NCBI GenBank assembly: GCA_028706295.1
Contig: JAQWBQ010000038.1
Span: forward strand, 1-34,484
Direction: 5' to 3'
Source: Bacteroidales bacterium
GTDB taxonomy: Bacteria > Bacteroidota > Bacteroidia > Bacteroidales > FEN-979
Length of the DNA stretch: 34,484 nt
Shown here: positions 16,281 through 24,157 of the stretch, piece after piece
Numbering within the stretch: the first letter of the stretch is position 1
How the letters are laid out: each line of letters begins with the position of its first letter
Translations under genes and position numbers: made by a program
Notes under the pieces: generated by a model
What the model saw: only the letters and a program-made list of their open reading frames with translations
Told to the model about the DNA's origin: nothing
Database searches by the model: none

Positions 16281-17309
16281 TCATCGGTCGATCGTCCAGG
16301 TTGTCAAGCCTTTCGCGGTGAATTCGTACCGTTTGGCTTGTCCTCCGTAACCCTGAAGCGCTTCGATGACCTTCGACCGGGAATTGCCGGGGCAGTAGAA
16401 AAACATAAAACCACCCCCTCCTGCTCCGGAAACCTTACCACCCGTGGCGCCGGCTGTGATGGCTGTTTCGTAAAACCGGTCAATCATCGGGTTGGAGACC
16501 CCTTCGGCGAGATTCTTTTTAAACTTCCATCCAAAGTCAAGGTTTTCGCCGATACTGTCAAGGTGGCCCGTCAACAGCGCCTCTTTCATACTAAATGCCT
16601 GTTCTTTGAGTTTGTGCATGGCTTCGAGCGATTTTTCGTTCTTTGCCATCACATTGCGGGTTTGTTGTTCGATGATCTTCGACGAAAGCCGGCTTGTTTC
16701 TGTATGGTAAAGCACCAGGTTATGGGCCAGTTCGTCAAGGTATTTTTCCCGGATCCGTAACGGATTCACGATAACCTTATCATCCTTATAAAATTCCATG
16801 AAGTTGACCCCTCCAAAAGTTGCGGCATACTGATCCTGCTTTCCTCCGGCCATTTTCAGGTCGACCCGCTCGATCTGGTAGGCCAGGCGGGCAAGATCGT
16901 ATTCGCCCAGGGGCAGGTTAAGCCATTCGGCAAAGGCTCCGAGAATGGCAACGACCAGGGTTGACGAAGTTCCCAGTCCAGATCCGGGAGGAGCGTCAAC
17001 ATAGGTATGCAACTCAAACGAAAGGGGTTTCCCTGAAAAATCACGAACAATCCGGTTATAGATTCCTTTGTGCAGGTCAAGGGCGCCGTCGATTTCAAGG
17101 GATAATGATGATGGAAACAGGATTTGCTCCTTCTTATCCCAGGCATTAAACAGGATCTGACCGTCATTCCTTGGTTTAATCGTGGCGTAGGCATACATGC
17201 TGATGGTTGCGTTCAGGATGGCGCCGCCATAGATTTCGGAAAACGGCGCCACATCGGTCCCGCCACCTGCAAGACCCAGACGCAATGGAGCTTTACTGCG
17301 GATGATCAT
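16281..17309 (-). CDS. hddA: D-glycero-alpha-D-manno-heptose 7-phosphate kinase (GHMP kinase)
   Basis: ATP-dependent kinase adding the 1-phosphate in the alpha configuration, which commits heptose to the GDP-activated route rather than the ADP-heptose route of HldE. The 342 residues show the substrate motif APLRLGLAGGGTDVAPF (7-23), the GHMP ATP loop DAPPGSGLGTSSTLVV (about 109-124), GGKQDQYAA and the C-terminal GGKVSGAGGGGFMFFYCP loop. Its ATG overlaps the stop of the GT4 gene by 4 bases, so it is in the glycosyltransferase operon. Confidence 0.92.
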   Translation of the reverse strand: MIIRSKAPLRLGLAGGGTDVAPFSEIYGGAILNATISMYAYATIKPRNDGQILFNAWDKKEQILFPSSLSLEIDGALDLHKGIYNRIVRDFSGKPLSFELHTYVDAPPGSGLGTSSTLVVAILGAFAEWLNLPLGEYDLARLAYQIERVDLKMAGGKQDQYAATFGGVNFMEFYKDDKVIVNPLRIREKYLDELAHNLVLYHTETSRLSSKIIEQQTRNVMAKNEKSLEAMHKLKEQAFSMKEALLTGHLDSIGENLDFGWKFKKNLAEGVSNPMIDRFYETAITAGATGGKVSGAGGGGFMFFYCPGNSRSKVIEALQGYGGQAKRYEFTAKGLTTWTIDR

Positions 17310-18502
17310 GATTCAGGATTATCAGGTGCATAACGAAAGTTCCGCAAAGTTATTGGATTATTGTTTTCCCCTGTCAAGGTTGCGATGGCTTCGACCAACC
17401 GGCTCCATGAGTAGTTCTTTTTCGCCTGAGCAGCATGGTTTGAGAACTCCGCCTCTTTTTCTTCGTCATAAAATCGCAAAATGGCCCTCGCTATGGAATC
17501 AGGATCAGGGTTCACCACATATCCGACCAGTCCGTCGGGAACGATTTCAGCAAGTCCGCCGACATCGGTTATGATCATGGGTTTGTCGAAATGGTAGGCG
17601 ATTTGTGTGACACCACTCTGGGTGGCGCTTTTATATGGCTGTACCACCACATCGGCGGCGCAAAAATAGTTCAGCACCTGGCTGTCGGGGATAAAATCTG
17701 TTTTCAGGATCACTTTCTCCGAAAGCCGCTCCTTTTCAATTATCTCGAGGTATAGTTGCGGATCGCAATAGTACTCCCCGGCCACGATCAGTTTAATCTT
17801 CATCTCCCGAATCTGCGGATGACACATGGCAAGGAGCAGCAGGTCAAGCCCTTTGTAATCGCGGATAAAGCCAAAAAACAGGATGTACCGGTATCCCGGA
17901 TCCAGGTTGAGCCATTTGATTGCATCGGCTTTGGAGATCGCATCGCCGAAATTATCGTAAAGCGGATGCGGGCAAAAAACTTTTGGTTTATGCGGATCGA
18001 ACGAGTAGAGGTCATTCAGTACCGAGCGCGACATGGCTACACAGCCATCGACCGCACCTATCCAATATTTTGCGAGAACGCGGTCACCGGGACGTTTTTC
18101 GTGCGGAATGATGTTATCGATTATCGTCACGATCCGGGTGTGTTTGTTCCGCCGTGCAATCCGGCAGATGGTGCCGAAACAAGGAGCCATGAATGGAATC
18201 CAGAATTTAACCAGGATCAGGTCGGGCCTGAGCTTTCGCAGTTCCCTCCCTACCCTGATCCAATTAAACGGATTGATGCTGTTTACCTTAACGTGAATGG
18301 GCAACCCTTCTGGGGCAGGTTCTGTCGATTTCTGGGTTTTGCCCGGAAAGAGCAGCGACGGGTACTGCAGTGAAAAGGTATAGATTTGGGCTTCGTATCC
18401 CAGGTTCCGGTATTCGCGGATCAGCCGTTCATTGTAATTGGCGAGGCCACCCCTGAAGGGATGTGCGGTTCCGATTAAAATGATTTTTCCTGATTTTGTC
18501 AT
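17306..18502 (-). CDS. Glycosyltransferase family 4
   Basis: GT-B-fold retaining glycosyltransferase of 398 residues. The N-terminal half has ILIGTAHPFRGGLANYNERL, the acceptor-side glycine motif. The C-terminal half has YILFFGFIRDYKGLDLLL (about 208-225) and the nucleotide-sugar site VVQPYKSATQSGVTQIAYHF, where the usual E-x7-E pair is degenerate, followed by PMIITDVGGLAEIVPDG. It probably acts at the cytoplasmic membrane on an LPS or exopolysaccharide acceptor. It overlaps both the histidine kinase gene (4 bases upstream) and hddA (4 bases downstream), so transfer of heptose is a reasonable guess, not shown. Confidence 0.88.
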   Translation of the reverse strand: MTKSGKIILIGTAHPFRGGLANYNERLIREYRNLGYEAQIYTFSLQYPSLLFPGKTQKSTEPAPEGLPIHVKVNSINPFNWIRVGRELRKLRPDLILVKFWIPFMAPCFGTICRIARRNKHTRIVTIIDNIIPHEKRPGDRVLAKYWIGAVDGCVAMSRSVLNDLYSFDPHKPKVFCPHPLYDNFGDAISKADAIKWLNLDPGYRYILFFGFIRDYKGLDLLLLAMCHPQIREMKIKLIVAGEYYCDPQLYLEIIEKERLSEKVILKTDFIPDSQVLNYFCAADVVVQPYKSATQSGVTQIAYHFDKPMIITDVGGLAEIVPDGLVGYVVNPDPDSIARAILRFYDEEKEAEFSNHAAQAKKNYSWSRLVEAIATLTGENNNPITLRNFRYAPDNPES

Positions 18503-19686
18503 GTCCCTTCCCGAAAAGGCACCGTGAAGCTGAAAGTTGAACCCTGGCCAAATTCACTTTCAACGGATATTGTTCCCCCGTTTTTCTCGACAAATTCCTT
18601 ACAGAGGATCAATCCCAGCCCGGTACCTTTTTCATTTGCGGTTCCTGCAGTCGAAAAGGTCTTTTCGAGCTTGAAAAGGCTTTCGATCGCCGTGGGAGTC
18701 ATCCCGAGGCCGGTATCGCTCACGATTACGGTTGCGAACCCGGGTTCACGCCCGGTTGCGATGGTCACGGTTCCATCCATGGCCGTATATTTCAGCGCGT
18801 TGGAGATGAGATTCCGTAAAACAGTCTTGATCATGTTGTGATCGGCAATCACGGTAAGGGTTCCGGAGACCCGGGAAACAAGGTTCACCCGTTTTTCGGC
18901 AGCGGTGACCTTGTAAAAATCGATTACTTCGTTGATGATGGTGATCAGATCAAATGGCTGCGGGTCGGCTACCATCCTGCCTGTCTGGATCCGGGCCCAT
19001 TGCAGCAGGTTGTCGAGCAGTTTCAGGTAATTTCGCGATAGCGAATGGAGGCTGGTAAGGATTTCATGGGTTTCATCAACAGTAATCAGGTCGATGTCGG
19101 TTCTTAAAACCTCTGCAAGCGAAATGAGGGTGGTTATCGGACTACGGAGGTCGTGGGCGATAATGGAGAAAAACTTGTCCTTCGTCGCGTTGAGTTCGAT
19201 CAGTTCCCGTTTCTGTTTTTCAAGTTCCTCTTTCTGACGGACGATCTCATGATTCTGAGCTGCCAGTTGTTCCTCGGCAATATTCATGTCGCGCAACCGG
19301 CGAACGAGCGCTTTCAGGACTCCCCGGATAATGGTGTTCTCGGTCCGGGTGATCCGGTAAAACAGATCCTGGTTGAACCGGTATAAAAAGGTGTGCGAGA
19401 GCGCGGTGACTGTTGCGGAGCGTTCTTTCTTGTCGAGCAGGTAATACTTACCGAAGACATCCCTTGTTTTCAGCACCGAGAAGATGTATTCGGCATCATG
19501 AACTTTAACCCGGCCATCGACAATGATGTACATGGCATCGCCAAGTTCACCCTTGAGTACGATGTGATCGCCCTCACTGACCTCCATTTCGATGAGGTGA
19601 TCGGCAATCTGCTTTAAGACTTCATCGGGTGTTTCTGAAAAAATCGAAACGGTCTTCAGGAACGCAATGCGGCGGGCTATTTCCAT
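18499..19686 (-). CDS. Cyclic-nucleotide-binding-domain sensor histidine kinase
   Basis: A 395-residue soluble histidine kinase. Residues about 8-120 form a CRP-like cNMP-binding domain (GDHIVLKGELGDAMYIIVDG). Its phosphate-binding cassette reads VFGKYYLLDKKERSATV, with Lys where cAMP-binding members have Glu, so ligand binding is doubtful. A coiled coil (about 137-168) leads to HisKA with FFSIIAHDLRSPITT (phospho-acceptor His178), then the N box NLISNALKYT, G1 SDTGLGM and G2 GTGLGL. There is no membrane segment and no response regulator in the window, so its partner is elsewhere. It sits inside the glycosyltransferase operon with a 4-base overlap to the GT4 gene, suggesting glycan output is tied to its signalling. 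Confidence 0.92.
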   Translation of the reverse strand: MEIARRIAFLKTVSIFSETPDEVLKQIADHLIEMEVSEGDHIVLKGELGDAMYIIVDGRVKVHDAEYIFSVLKTRDVFGKYYLLDKKERSATVTALSHTFLYRFNQDLFYRITRTENTIIRGVLKALVRRLRDMNIAEEQLAAQNHEIVRQKEELEKQKRELIELNATKDKFFSIIAHDLRSPITTLISLAEVLRTDIDLITVDETHEILTSLHSLSRNYLKLLDNLLQWARIQTGRMVADPQPFDLITIINEVIDFYKVTAAEKRVNLVSRVSGTLTVIADHNMIKTVLRNLISNALKYTAMDGTVTIATGREPGFATVIVSDTGLGMTPTAIESLFKLEKTFSTAGTANEKGTGLGLILCKEFVEKNGGTISVESEFGQGSTFSFTVPFREGT

Positions 19687-19703
19687 AGGTCCAGTTTAAA
19701 CAA

Positions 19704-20648
19704 TCATGAATCAAGACCGAGGTTGGTCTCAATGATGTAATTATTTCTGTCGGTAGAGTTCCGTGAGATCAGCTCACCGAGGAACCCGGCTACAAAGAGT
19801 TGTGTTCCCAGAATCATGGAAAGTAAACCAAAATAGAAGAGCGGGCGTTCAGTCATCTTGAAAGCCAGATTGAAAAACTTTTCATAGGTAAGATAACCGG
19901 CTATGAAAAATCCTGCCATGAAGAGCAGTGTTCCCCATAATCCAAAGAAGTGCATGGGTCGTTTCGCGAACCGGGAGGTGAAGGTAATGGTGACCAGGTC
20001 GAGGTAGCCTTTATAAAACCGGTCGAGGCCATATTTCGTTTTCCCGAATTTCCGTTTCTGATGGTGAACCACCTTCTCCCCTATTTTCCTGAATCCGGCC
20101 CATTTGGCCAGGAAGGGGATGTAGCGATGCATTTCGCCATAAACTTCTATGCTTTTGACCACCGCGTTCCGATAGGCTTTCAGTCCGCAGTTGAAATCGT
20201 GCAGTTTGATTCCCGACATGCTTCGCGCCGACCAGTTATAAAACTTTGTCGGAATGGTCTTGGAGGGCGGGTCATGTCGTTTTTTCTTCCACCCGGATAC
20301 CAGATCATATCCCTCCTCCATAATCATCCGGTACATATCGGGCAATTCATCGGGACTATCCTGAAGGTCGGCATCCATGGTGAATACCACGTTGCCGTTG
20401 GCAGCGGCAAATCCCACGTTCAGGGCTGCCGCTTTCCCGTAGTTCCTTCTGAATTTTATACCCTTGATGGCAGGATTGTCATCCCGCAGCCGGCAGATTA
20501 CCTGCCAGGAATGGTCATTGCTGCCGTCATCCACAAAGATGATCTCATAGCTGAAACCATGCAGTTTGAGTACCCTGTCGATCCAGGCTGTGAGTTCAGG
20601 CAGTGATTCCTCTTCATTAAGCAACGGGATGACAATCGAGATATCCAT
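19704..20648 (-). CDS. Membrane-anchored GT2 glycosyltransferase (DPM1/GtrB-like)
   Basis: A 314-residue GT-A glycosyltransferase. The catalytic domain has MDISIVIPLLNEEESLPEL (1-19), FVDDGSNDHSW and the metal-binding MDADLQDSPDELPDM, followed by about 230 residues of fold. Two helices near 233-255 (FFGLWGTLLFMAGFFIAGYL) and 270-292 (LFYFGLLSMILGTQLFVAGFL) anchor it. Relatives transfer a sugar from NDP-sugar to polyprenyl phosphate, making a lipid-linked donor on the cytoplasmic face. It follows the DUF4199 gene by 4 bases and precedes the kinase gene by 17 bases, in one operon. Confidence 0.92.
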   Translation of the reverse strand: MDISIVIPLLNEEESLPELTAWIDRVLKLHGFSYEIIFVDDGSNDHSWQVICRLRDDNPAIKGIKFRRNYGKAAALNVGFAAANGNVVFTMDADLQDSPDELPDMYRMIMEEGYDLVSGWKKKRHDPPSKTIPTKFYNWSARSMSGIKLHDFNCGLKAYRNAVVKSIEVYGEMHRYIPFLAKWAGFRKIGEKVVHHQKRKFGKTKYGLDRFYKGYLDLVTITFTSRFAKRPMHFFGLWGTLLFMAGFFIAGYLTYEKFFNLAFKMTERPLFYFGLLSMILGTQLFVAGFLGELISRNSTDRNNYIIETNLGLDS

Positions 20649-20652
20649 CAGA

Positions 20653-21192
20653 TCAGATCATTTTTTCTTCAACCTTATCTTTTTTACGGATCACCAATCC
20701 GACCAACAGCGACAGCACAGCGCTGATAATCAATGAATTTAAAATTTGTTTTCCGATGTTGTTGCTGGCTTCTACTTTGGCTATCGACTCATCAATCTTT
20801 TCCTGAGGCAAATTATAATTTTGAAGCATCTCCGTCATTTTGGCAACCTGTTGCTTCATGAATTCGGGATCGATAAAATTGTTAAAAATGTAGGAATAGA
20901 GGTTTGACAGCAGAAATCCAATCAGGAAAATTACCAGACAGGAGAGAACGGCATCAAGATAAGAGATCTGGCGTTCGGGGGCAAATTTAAGGCGAAGGCT
21001 GTTACCGCCCAGGATTCCGATGGTGACCGGAATGGCAACCACGAATACCAGGAATGAGATAATCCCAAAGCTGATGGTAAACATATTCACGTTGAATATG
21101 TACATCAGGAGGGAGAAAACGATGGATATTGCTGCCAGGATCAGGCCATATATCCAACCATTTTTAAGGATCATTGGAAAAGATGTTTTCAT
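20653..21192 (-). CDS. DUF4199 membrane protein
   Basis: A 179-residue integral membrane protein with four hydrophobic segments: about 12-34 (GWIYGLILAAISIVFSLL), 36-62, 82-105 (AVLSCLVIFLIGFLLSNLY) and 148-170 (ILNSLIISAVLSLLVGLV). The third and fourth are separated by an acidic helical loop with FIDPEFMKQQ. This layout matches the Bacteroidota DUF4199 family, often encoded directly before a dolichol-phosphate-mannose-synthase-like GT2, as here. A supporting role for the GT2 enzyme in the membrane is inferred. It is first in the operon. Confidence 0.85.
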   Translation of the reverse strand: MKTSFPMILKNGWIYGLILAAISIVFSLLMYIFNVNMFTISFGIISFLVFVVAIPVTIGILGGNSLRLKFAPERQISYLDAVLSCLVIFLIGFLLSNLYSYIFNNFIDPEFMKQQVAKMTEMLQNYNLPQEKIDESIAKVEASNNIGKQILNSLIISAVLSLLVGLVIRKKDKVEEKMI

Positions 21193-21213
21193 GGGTTTTG
21201 TTTTTGGTTAGTG

Positions 21214-21221
21214 CAAATTTA
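21214..21221 (-). promoter_or_regulatory. -7 element of the DUF4199-GT2-kinase-GT4-hddA operon
   Basis: TAAATTTG on the minus strand fits TAnnTTTG and gives a start near 21207, about 15 bases before the DUF4199 ATG. No TTG is found at the proper -33 distance. Confidence 0.4.
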
Positions 21222-21293
21222 AAAAACTTAACAAATGAAGAGACACTGAACATGGAATTTGTTACACCGTCAAGGCCCTTATCAAATAAAATA

Positions 21294-21325
21294 TTTGCAT
21301 GGGTCGGGTGAATGTCCTACTTTTG
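21294..21325 (+). promoter_or_regulatory. Promoter of the SRP RNA gene
   Basis: TTTG (21294-21297) and TACTTTTG (21318-21325) are 20 bases apart, a full consensus match. The predicted start a few bases downstream coincides with the first paired base of the SRP RNA. Confidence 0.7.
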
Positions 21326-21329
21326 CACC

Positions 21330-21430
21330 GGGGTAAGTCTTATACGACCAGCTCCTGTTTAACTCCCCCAGGTTCGGAAGGAAGCAAGGGTACGGCGGTT
21401 GAGCGGTGCGATATAAGGGGCTTACCCCTT
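21330..21430 (+). ncRNA. ffs: Signal recognition particle RNA, small bacterial type
   Basis: RNA core of the signal recognition particle, binding Ffh and guiding nascent inner-membrane proteins to FtsY. The diagnostic apical loop GGTTCGGAAGGAAGCAAGG (21371-21389) is intact, flanked by the long helix. The ends close by pairing GGGGTAAG (21330-21337) with CTTACCCC (21421-21428). A run of five T (21429-21433) directly follows, so the closing helix doubles as terminator. The length of about 100 nt equals the 4.5S-like class, without an Alu domain. Confidence 0.93.
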
Positions 21431-21433
21431 TTT

Positions 21434-21499
21434 ATTTACGATTTACAATTGACGAATGAGGATTTAAAGATTTTCATTCATGATGCATAAATCGTAAAT
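21434..21499. repeat. Intergenic inverted repeat ATTTACGATTTA
   Basis: A perfect 12-base inverted repeat (21434-21445 with 21488-21499) encloses a second short palindrome (GAATGA 21454-21459 with TCATTC 21474-21479). Similar ATTTACGATTT-rich spacers occur between genes in many Bacteroidota as I recall. It may be an extra terminator-like hairpin after ffs; no T tract follows. Confidence 0.4.
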
Positions 21500-21517
21500 A
21501 GTCAATCGCAAGGTTTT

Positions 21518-22141
21518 ATGCTTTTACGAATCCATCCCGACAATCCTGGAGAGCGGCAGCTGAAGATCATTGTCGATTGCCTGCATCAGGGCGGCGTCAT
21601 CATATATCCTACCGATACCGTTTATGGACTGGGTTGTGATATTACCCGGATCAAAGCGGTCGACCGGGTGGCGCAGATCAAGGGCATCCGGCGTGAAAAG
21701 GCCAATTTTTCTTTCATCTGCAGTGATTTCAGTCAGTTATCGGGCTATTCCCGGCCCATTCCCAACCCGGTCTTCAAAATGATGCGCCGGGCGCTTCCGG
21801 GGCCATACACGTTCATATTAAACGCCAACAACGAAGTGCCTCATTTTTTTCAAAGCAGGAAAAAAACAGTAGGTATCCGTATTCCGGATCACAAGGTGCC
21901 CGTTCAGATCGTGGAACGGCTCGGGAATCCCATTATGACCACCTCGATCCACCATGAGGATGAAGTGATCGATTATCTGACAGACCCTGAATTTATATAT
22001 GAAAAGTTTCACAAGTTGGTCGATATCGTGGTTGATTCGGGTCACTGCGGGAACATTCCTTCGACCATCATCGATTGTTCCGGCGAAACCCCGGTTGTGG
22101 TACGTCACGGGAAAGGAGATCCGGATATTTTACTTTTCTGA
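21518..22141 (+). CDS. Sua5/YciO/YrdC family protein, YciO-like
   Basis: A 207-residue protein of the threonylcarbamoyl-AMP synthase fold. HPDNPGERQL at the start, GGVIIYPTDTVYGLGCDI (about 25-42), KGIRREKANFSFIC (about 55-68), PGPYTFIL, GIRIPDH, TTSIH and PSTIIDCSGETPVVVRHGKGD all follow the E. coli YciO pattern closely. True TsaC/Sua5 enzymes make the tRNA t6A precursor from Thr, bicarbonate and ATP; YciO paralogues have an uncertain role. Position just after ffs suggests a translation-related housekeeping gene. The ATG at 21518 is the first in frame. Confidence 0.88.
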   Translation: MLLRIHPDNPGERQLKIIVDCLHQGGVIIYPTDTVYGLGCDITRIKAVDRVAQIKGIRREKANFSFICSDFSQLSGYSRPIPNPVFKMMRRALPGPYTFILNANNEVPHFFQSRKKTVGIRIPDHKVPVQIVERLGNPIMTTSIHHEDEVIDYLTDPEFIYEKFHKLVDIVVDSGHCGNIPSTIIDCSGETPVVVRHGKGDPDILLF

Positions 22142-22239
22142 AAAATTCATTTGCAACAGGTCACACAAAACGCGAATGATAATGAGGGGTAATCCAGGGG
22201 ACCCATGCAATATTGGATCAGTCACACTTGAAAACCAGA

Positions 22240-22590
22240 ATGCAGACAACAGAAAATCCTTTTGGCAACATTTTTGACCTGACCGGGATCTCTTCCACGG
22301 GTGGAGAAGTTTTTGAAGAACTGATGAAGGGCGCCGGGTTCAGGGTGGAGCGGATCATCAGCAAAGGGCAGACAACGCCGGAGGGAACCTGGTACGACCA
22401 GGGTTGGGATGAGTGGGTGATGGTCGTACAGGGGGAGGCGATTCTTGAACCAGAGGGTTTGGAACCCTTCACGATGAAGGCAGGTGATTACGTGATGTTG
22501 CCGGCTCATTTGCGACACCGCGTTGTTTACACCACCAGCGATCCCGAATGCATCTGGCTTGCAATACACGGTGATCCGGAACAACCGTAG
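22240..22590 (+). CDS. Cupin-domain protein
   Basis: A small single-domain cupin of 116 residues from the ATG at 22240. The second half holds the beta-barrel motifs: GTWYDQGWDEWVMVVQGEAI (motif 1, with the usual His positions replaced by Tyr/Asp/Glu) and GDYVMLPAHLRHRVVYT (motif 2, with His in PAHLRHRV). Partial loss of motif 1 histidines makes the metal site unusual. The function is unknown; relatives bind small molecules or act as sugar-phosphate isomerases. An in-frame TTG at 22213 could extend it by nine residues. It is transcribed just upstream of tRNA-Lys. Confidence 0.82.
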   Translation: MQTTENPFGNIFDLTGISSTGGEVFEELMKGAGFRVERIISKGQTTPEGTWYDQGWDEWVMVVQGEAILEPEGLEPFTMKAGDYVMLPAHLRHRVVYTTSDPECIWLAIHGDPEQP

Positions 22591-22625
22591 CAGATGCCGT
22601 GCGGGTCTGTTTTTTTCCACAGATA

Positions 22626-22655
22626 TTGGTTCTTTAAAAAAAAAGCGTACCTTTG
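22626..22655 (+). promoter_or_regulatory. Promoter of tRNA-Lys
   Basis: TTG (22626-22628) and TACCTTTG (22648-22655) are 19 bases apart, an exact match to the Bacteroidota consensus, placing the start about 15 bases before the mature tRNA. Confidence 0.7.
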
Positions 22656-22674
22656 CGCCCTCAAATCAAGAATT

Positions 22675-22747
22675 GATTCGCTAGCTCAGCAGGTAGAGCA
22701 TCGCCCTTTTAAGGCGGGGGTCCTGGGTTCGAATCCCAGGCGGATCA
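22675..22747 (+). tRNA. tRNA-Lys (anticodon TTT)
   Basis: The complete cloverleaf can be folded by eye. The acceptor stem pairs 22675-22681 with 22740-22746 (one G-U), the D arm is GCTC/GAGC, the anticodon stem TCGCC/GGCGG encloses the loop CTTTTAA with anticodon TTT, the T arm is CTGGG-TTCGAAT-CCCAG, and the discriminator base is A22747. CCA is not encoded (CGA follows). The integrase gene begins 172 bases downstream, so the 3' half is the likely prophage attachment site. Confidence 0.96.
22728..22747 (+). other. Presumed attL core within the tRNA-Lys 3' end
   Basis: Tyrosine integrases commonly recombine within tRNA T arms and acceptor stems, and an integrase gene sits directly beside this tRNA. 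The exact core cannot be set because the matching copy (attR) is not in this window. Confidence 0.35.
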
Positions 22748-22782
22748 CGAAGCGTCTCCTGACACAGAGGCCAAAACATCGG

Positions 22783-22809
22783 AAACCAGCGGAAACGCTG
22801 GTTTTTTTT
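22783..22809 (+). terminator. Rho-independent terminator after tRNA-Lys
   Basis: A perfect 9-bp stem (22783-22791 with 22796-22804) closes a GAAA tetraloop and runs into eight T (22802-22809). It ends the tRNA transcript and insulates the integrase. Confidence 0.88.
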
Positions 22810-22856
22810 ATCTTCTGTTTACAGCCTTTTACAGCCGGTTAATAACTTTTTACGAT

Positions 22857-22906
22857 AAATTTGCCTAAGAATTTGCCTAACGCTAATTTTGTTAGGCAAA
22901 TTTTTT
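22857..22906 (+). repeat. TTTGCCTAA repeats and hairpin ahead of the integrase gene
   Basis: The 10-mer ATTTGCCTAA occurs twice directly (22859-22868 and 22871-22880) and again inverted. AATTTGCCTAAC (22870-22881) and GTTAGGCAAATT (22891-22902) form a perfect 12-bp stem with a 9-base loop, followed by T. This may be a terminator or, given three copies of one word beside int, integrase arm-type sites or an operator. Confidence 0.55.
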
Positions 22907-22919
22907 AACCCAGTGGCAT

Positions 22920-24116
22920 ATGGCATCCGTAACCTTCTATCAGCACAAGGAAACAAATGGTAAAACATTGATCCTTATTACATTTACCTTCAACCAGAAA
23001 CGGCTGAGACTATCATCAGGCATTTCGGTCCCTACCAAAGCCTGGGACGATGAGGAACAAAAAGCGAAGCCTTATAAAGATTTTGCCGAAAAAAACAGCA
23101 AATTGAGAAAAATTGCAGGTTTTTTGCTGGATAAATATGACGAGTTTTTTCCTAAAGGACTATCTATCAGTAAAGAGGATGTTGACAAGAAAGCAGAACA
23201 GATAAGGGATGCGTTCAGGGTTTATACCGGCAGGAAGGAAGAAAAGGTGCCTTCAAAGGTAACTCTGCTCTCCTTCATCTCGATATTTCAGGAACGTTAC
23301 AAAAGCAAATTCAATCCGTCGCATCTCCGCCACTACAACGGGTTAAAGATGCACCTGGAGGGCTTTCAGACAAAATCCGGTTTTAGGGTTGACTTTGATA
23401 CAATCGGGAAAGACTTTTACCTGAAGTTTACTGATTACCTGGCGGCCCAGGGACTGAAGCCGAATACTATCGGAGCTCATATTAAAAGGGTTAAGAGATT
23501 GATGAATGAAGCCATTGAAGATAACCTGACGACAAACCAGGAACATCACAAGCGTGAATTCAAGGTTATCAAGGAAGATGTCGATACGGTTTACCTGACC
23601 CTCTTTGAAATCCAGGCATTATACGAGATGCAGATCGACAACCCGGGCAAAAGAAAAATCCGCGACATCTTTATCCTCAATTGCTTCACCGGCCTGAGGC
23701 ATTCAGATTGGGACAAAGTCACATTTGAGAACATCCATGAGAACAAGCTTTATGTTCGGACCCAGAAAACAAATGAACCGGTCATCATACCTGTTAAGCC
23801 GCTTGTTCTGGAAATTCTTGAAAGATATGGGAGAATAGATGTTCCAACCCTGCAGAAAACTAATGAAGCCTTACGGTGGATCGGTGAAATAGCATCTGAC
23901 AAAAAGATCGGAAATGGGAATCCTAAGAAATGGCTACAGATCAGAACTCATACAGCCAGGAGGTCATTTGCCACAAATGCCTATCTGACAGGAATCCCGA
24001 TGCGGGATATCATGCAGGTGACGGGTCACAAGACTACTGAGTCTTTTCTTAAATATATCAGAGTAACAAAGCTGGAAACTGCGGAGAAGTTGAAGGATCA
24101 TCCATTTTTTCTTTAG
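22920..24116 (+). CDS. Tyrosine-type site-specific integrase
   Basis: A 398-residue phage integrase. Residues 1-90 are a Bacteroidota-type arm-DNA-binding domain (VTFYQHKETNGKTLILITF), about 113-205 the SAM-like core-binding domain, and 225-398 the catalytic domain. The active site is complete: Arg260 (FTGLRHSDW), Lys283 (TQKT), His344 and Arg347 (RTHTARRSF), His370 (VTGHKTTESF) and the nucleophile Tyr379 (LKYIRV). It should integrate and excise the prophage at tRNA-Lys(UUU). It is transcribed away from the tRNA and converges on the accessory operon. No excisionase gene is adjacent. A Shine-Dalgarno is not evident. Confidence 0.96.
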   Translation: MASVTFYQHKETNGKTLILITFTFNQKRLRLSSGISVPTKAWDDEEQKAKPYKDFAEKNSKLRKIAGFLLDKYDEFFPKGLSISKEDVDKKAEQIRDAFRVYTGRKEEKVPSKVTLLSFISIFQERYKSKFNPSHLRHYNGLKMHLEGFQTKSGFRVDFDTIGKDFYLKFTDYLAAQGLKPNTIGAHIKRVKRLMNEAIEDNLTTNQEHHKREFKVIKEDVDTVYLTLFEIQALYEMQIDNPGKRKIRDIFILNCFTGLRHSDWDKVTFENIHENKLYVRTQKTNEPVIIPVKPLVLEILERYGRIDVPTLQKTNEALRWIGEIASDKKIGNGNPKKWLQIRTHTARRSFATNAYLTGIPMRDIMQVTGHKTTESFLKYIRVTKLETAEKLKDHPFFL

Positions 24117-24157
24117 AATTCAAGGAGTCAAGAAAAAATTGATCTATCAAATTGGAA

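Noticed and set aside
17756-18373. A 205-codon open frame on the plus strand opposite the GT4 glycosyltransferase.
   Set aside because: It is antisense to a gene with clear family motifs, has no recognisable domain, and is one of many long opposite-strand frames expected in this GC-balanced coding DNA.
22594-22842. An 82-codon plus-strand frame after the cupin gene.
   Set aside because: It runs through tRNA-Lys and its terminator, so it cannot be a real protein gene.
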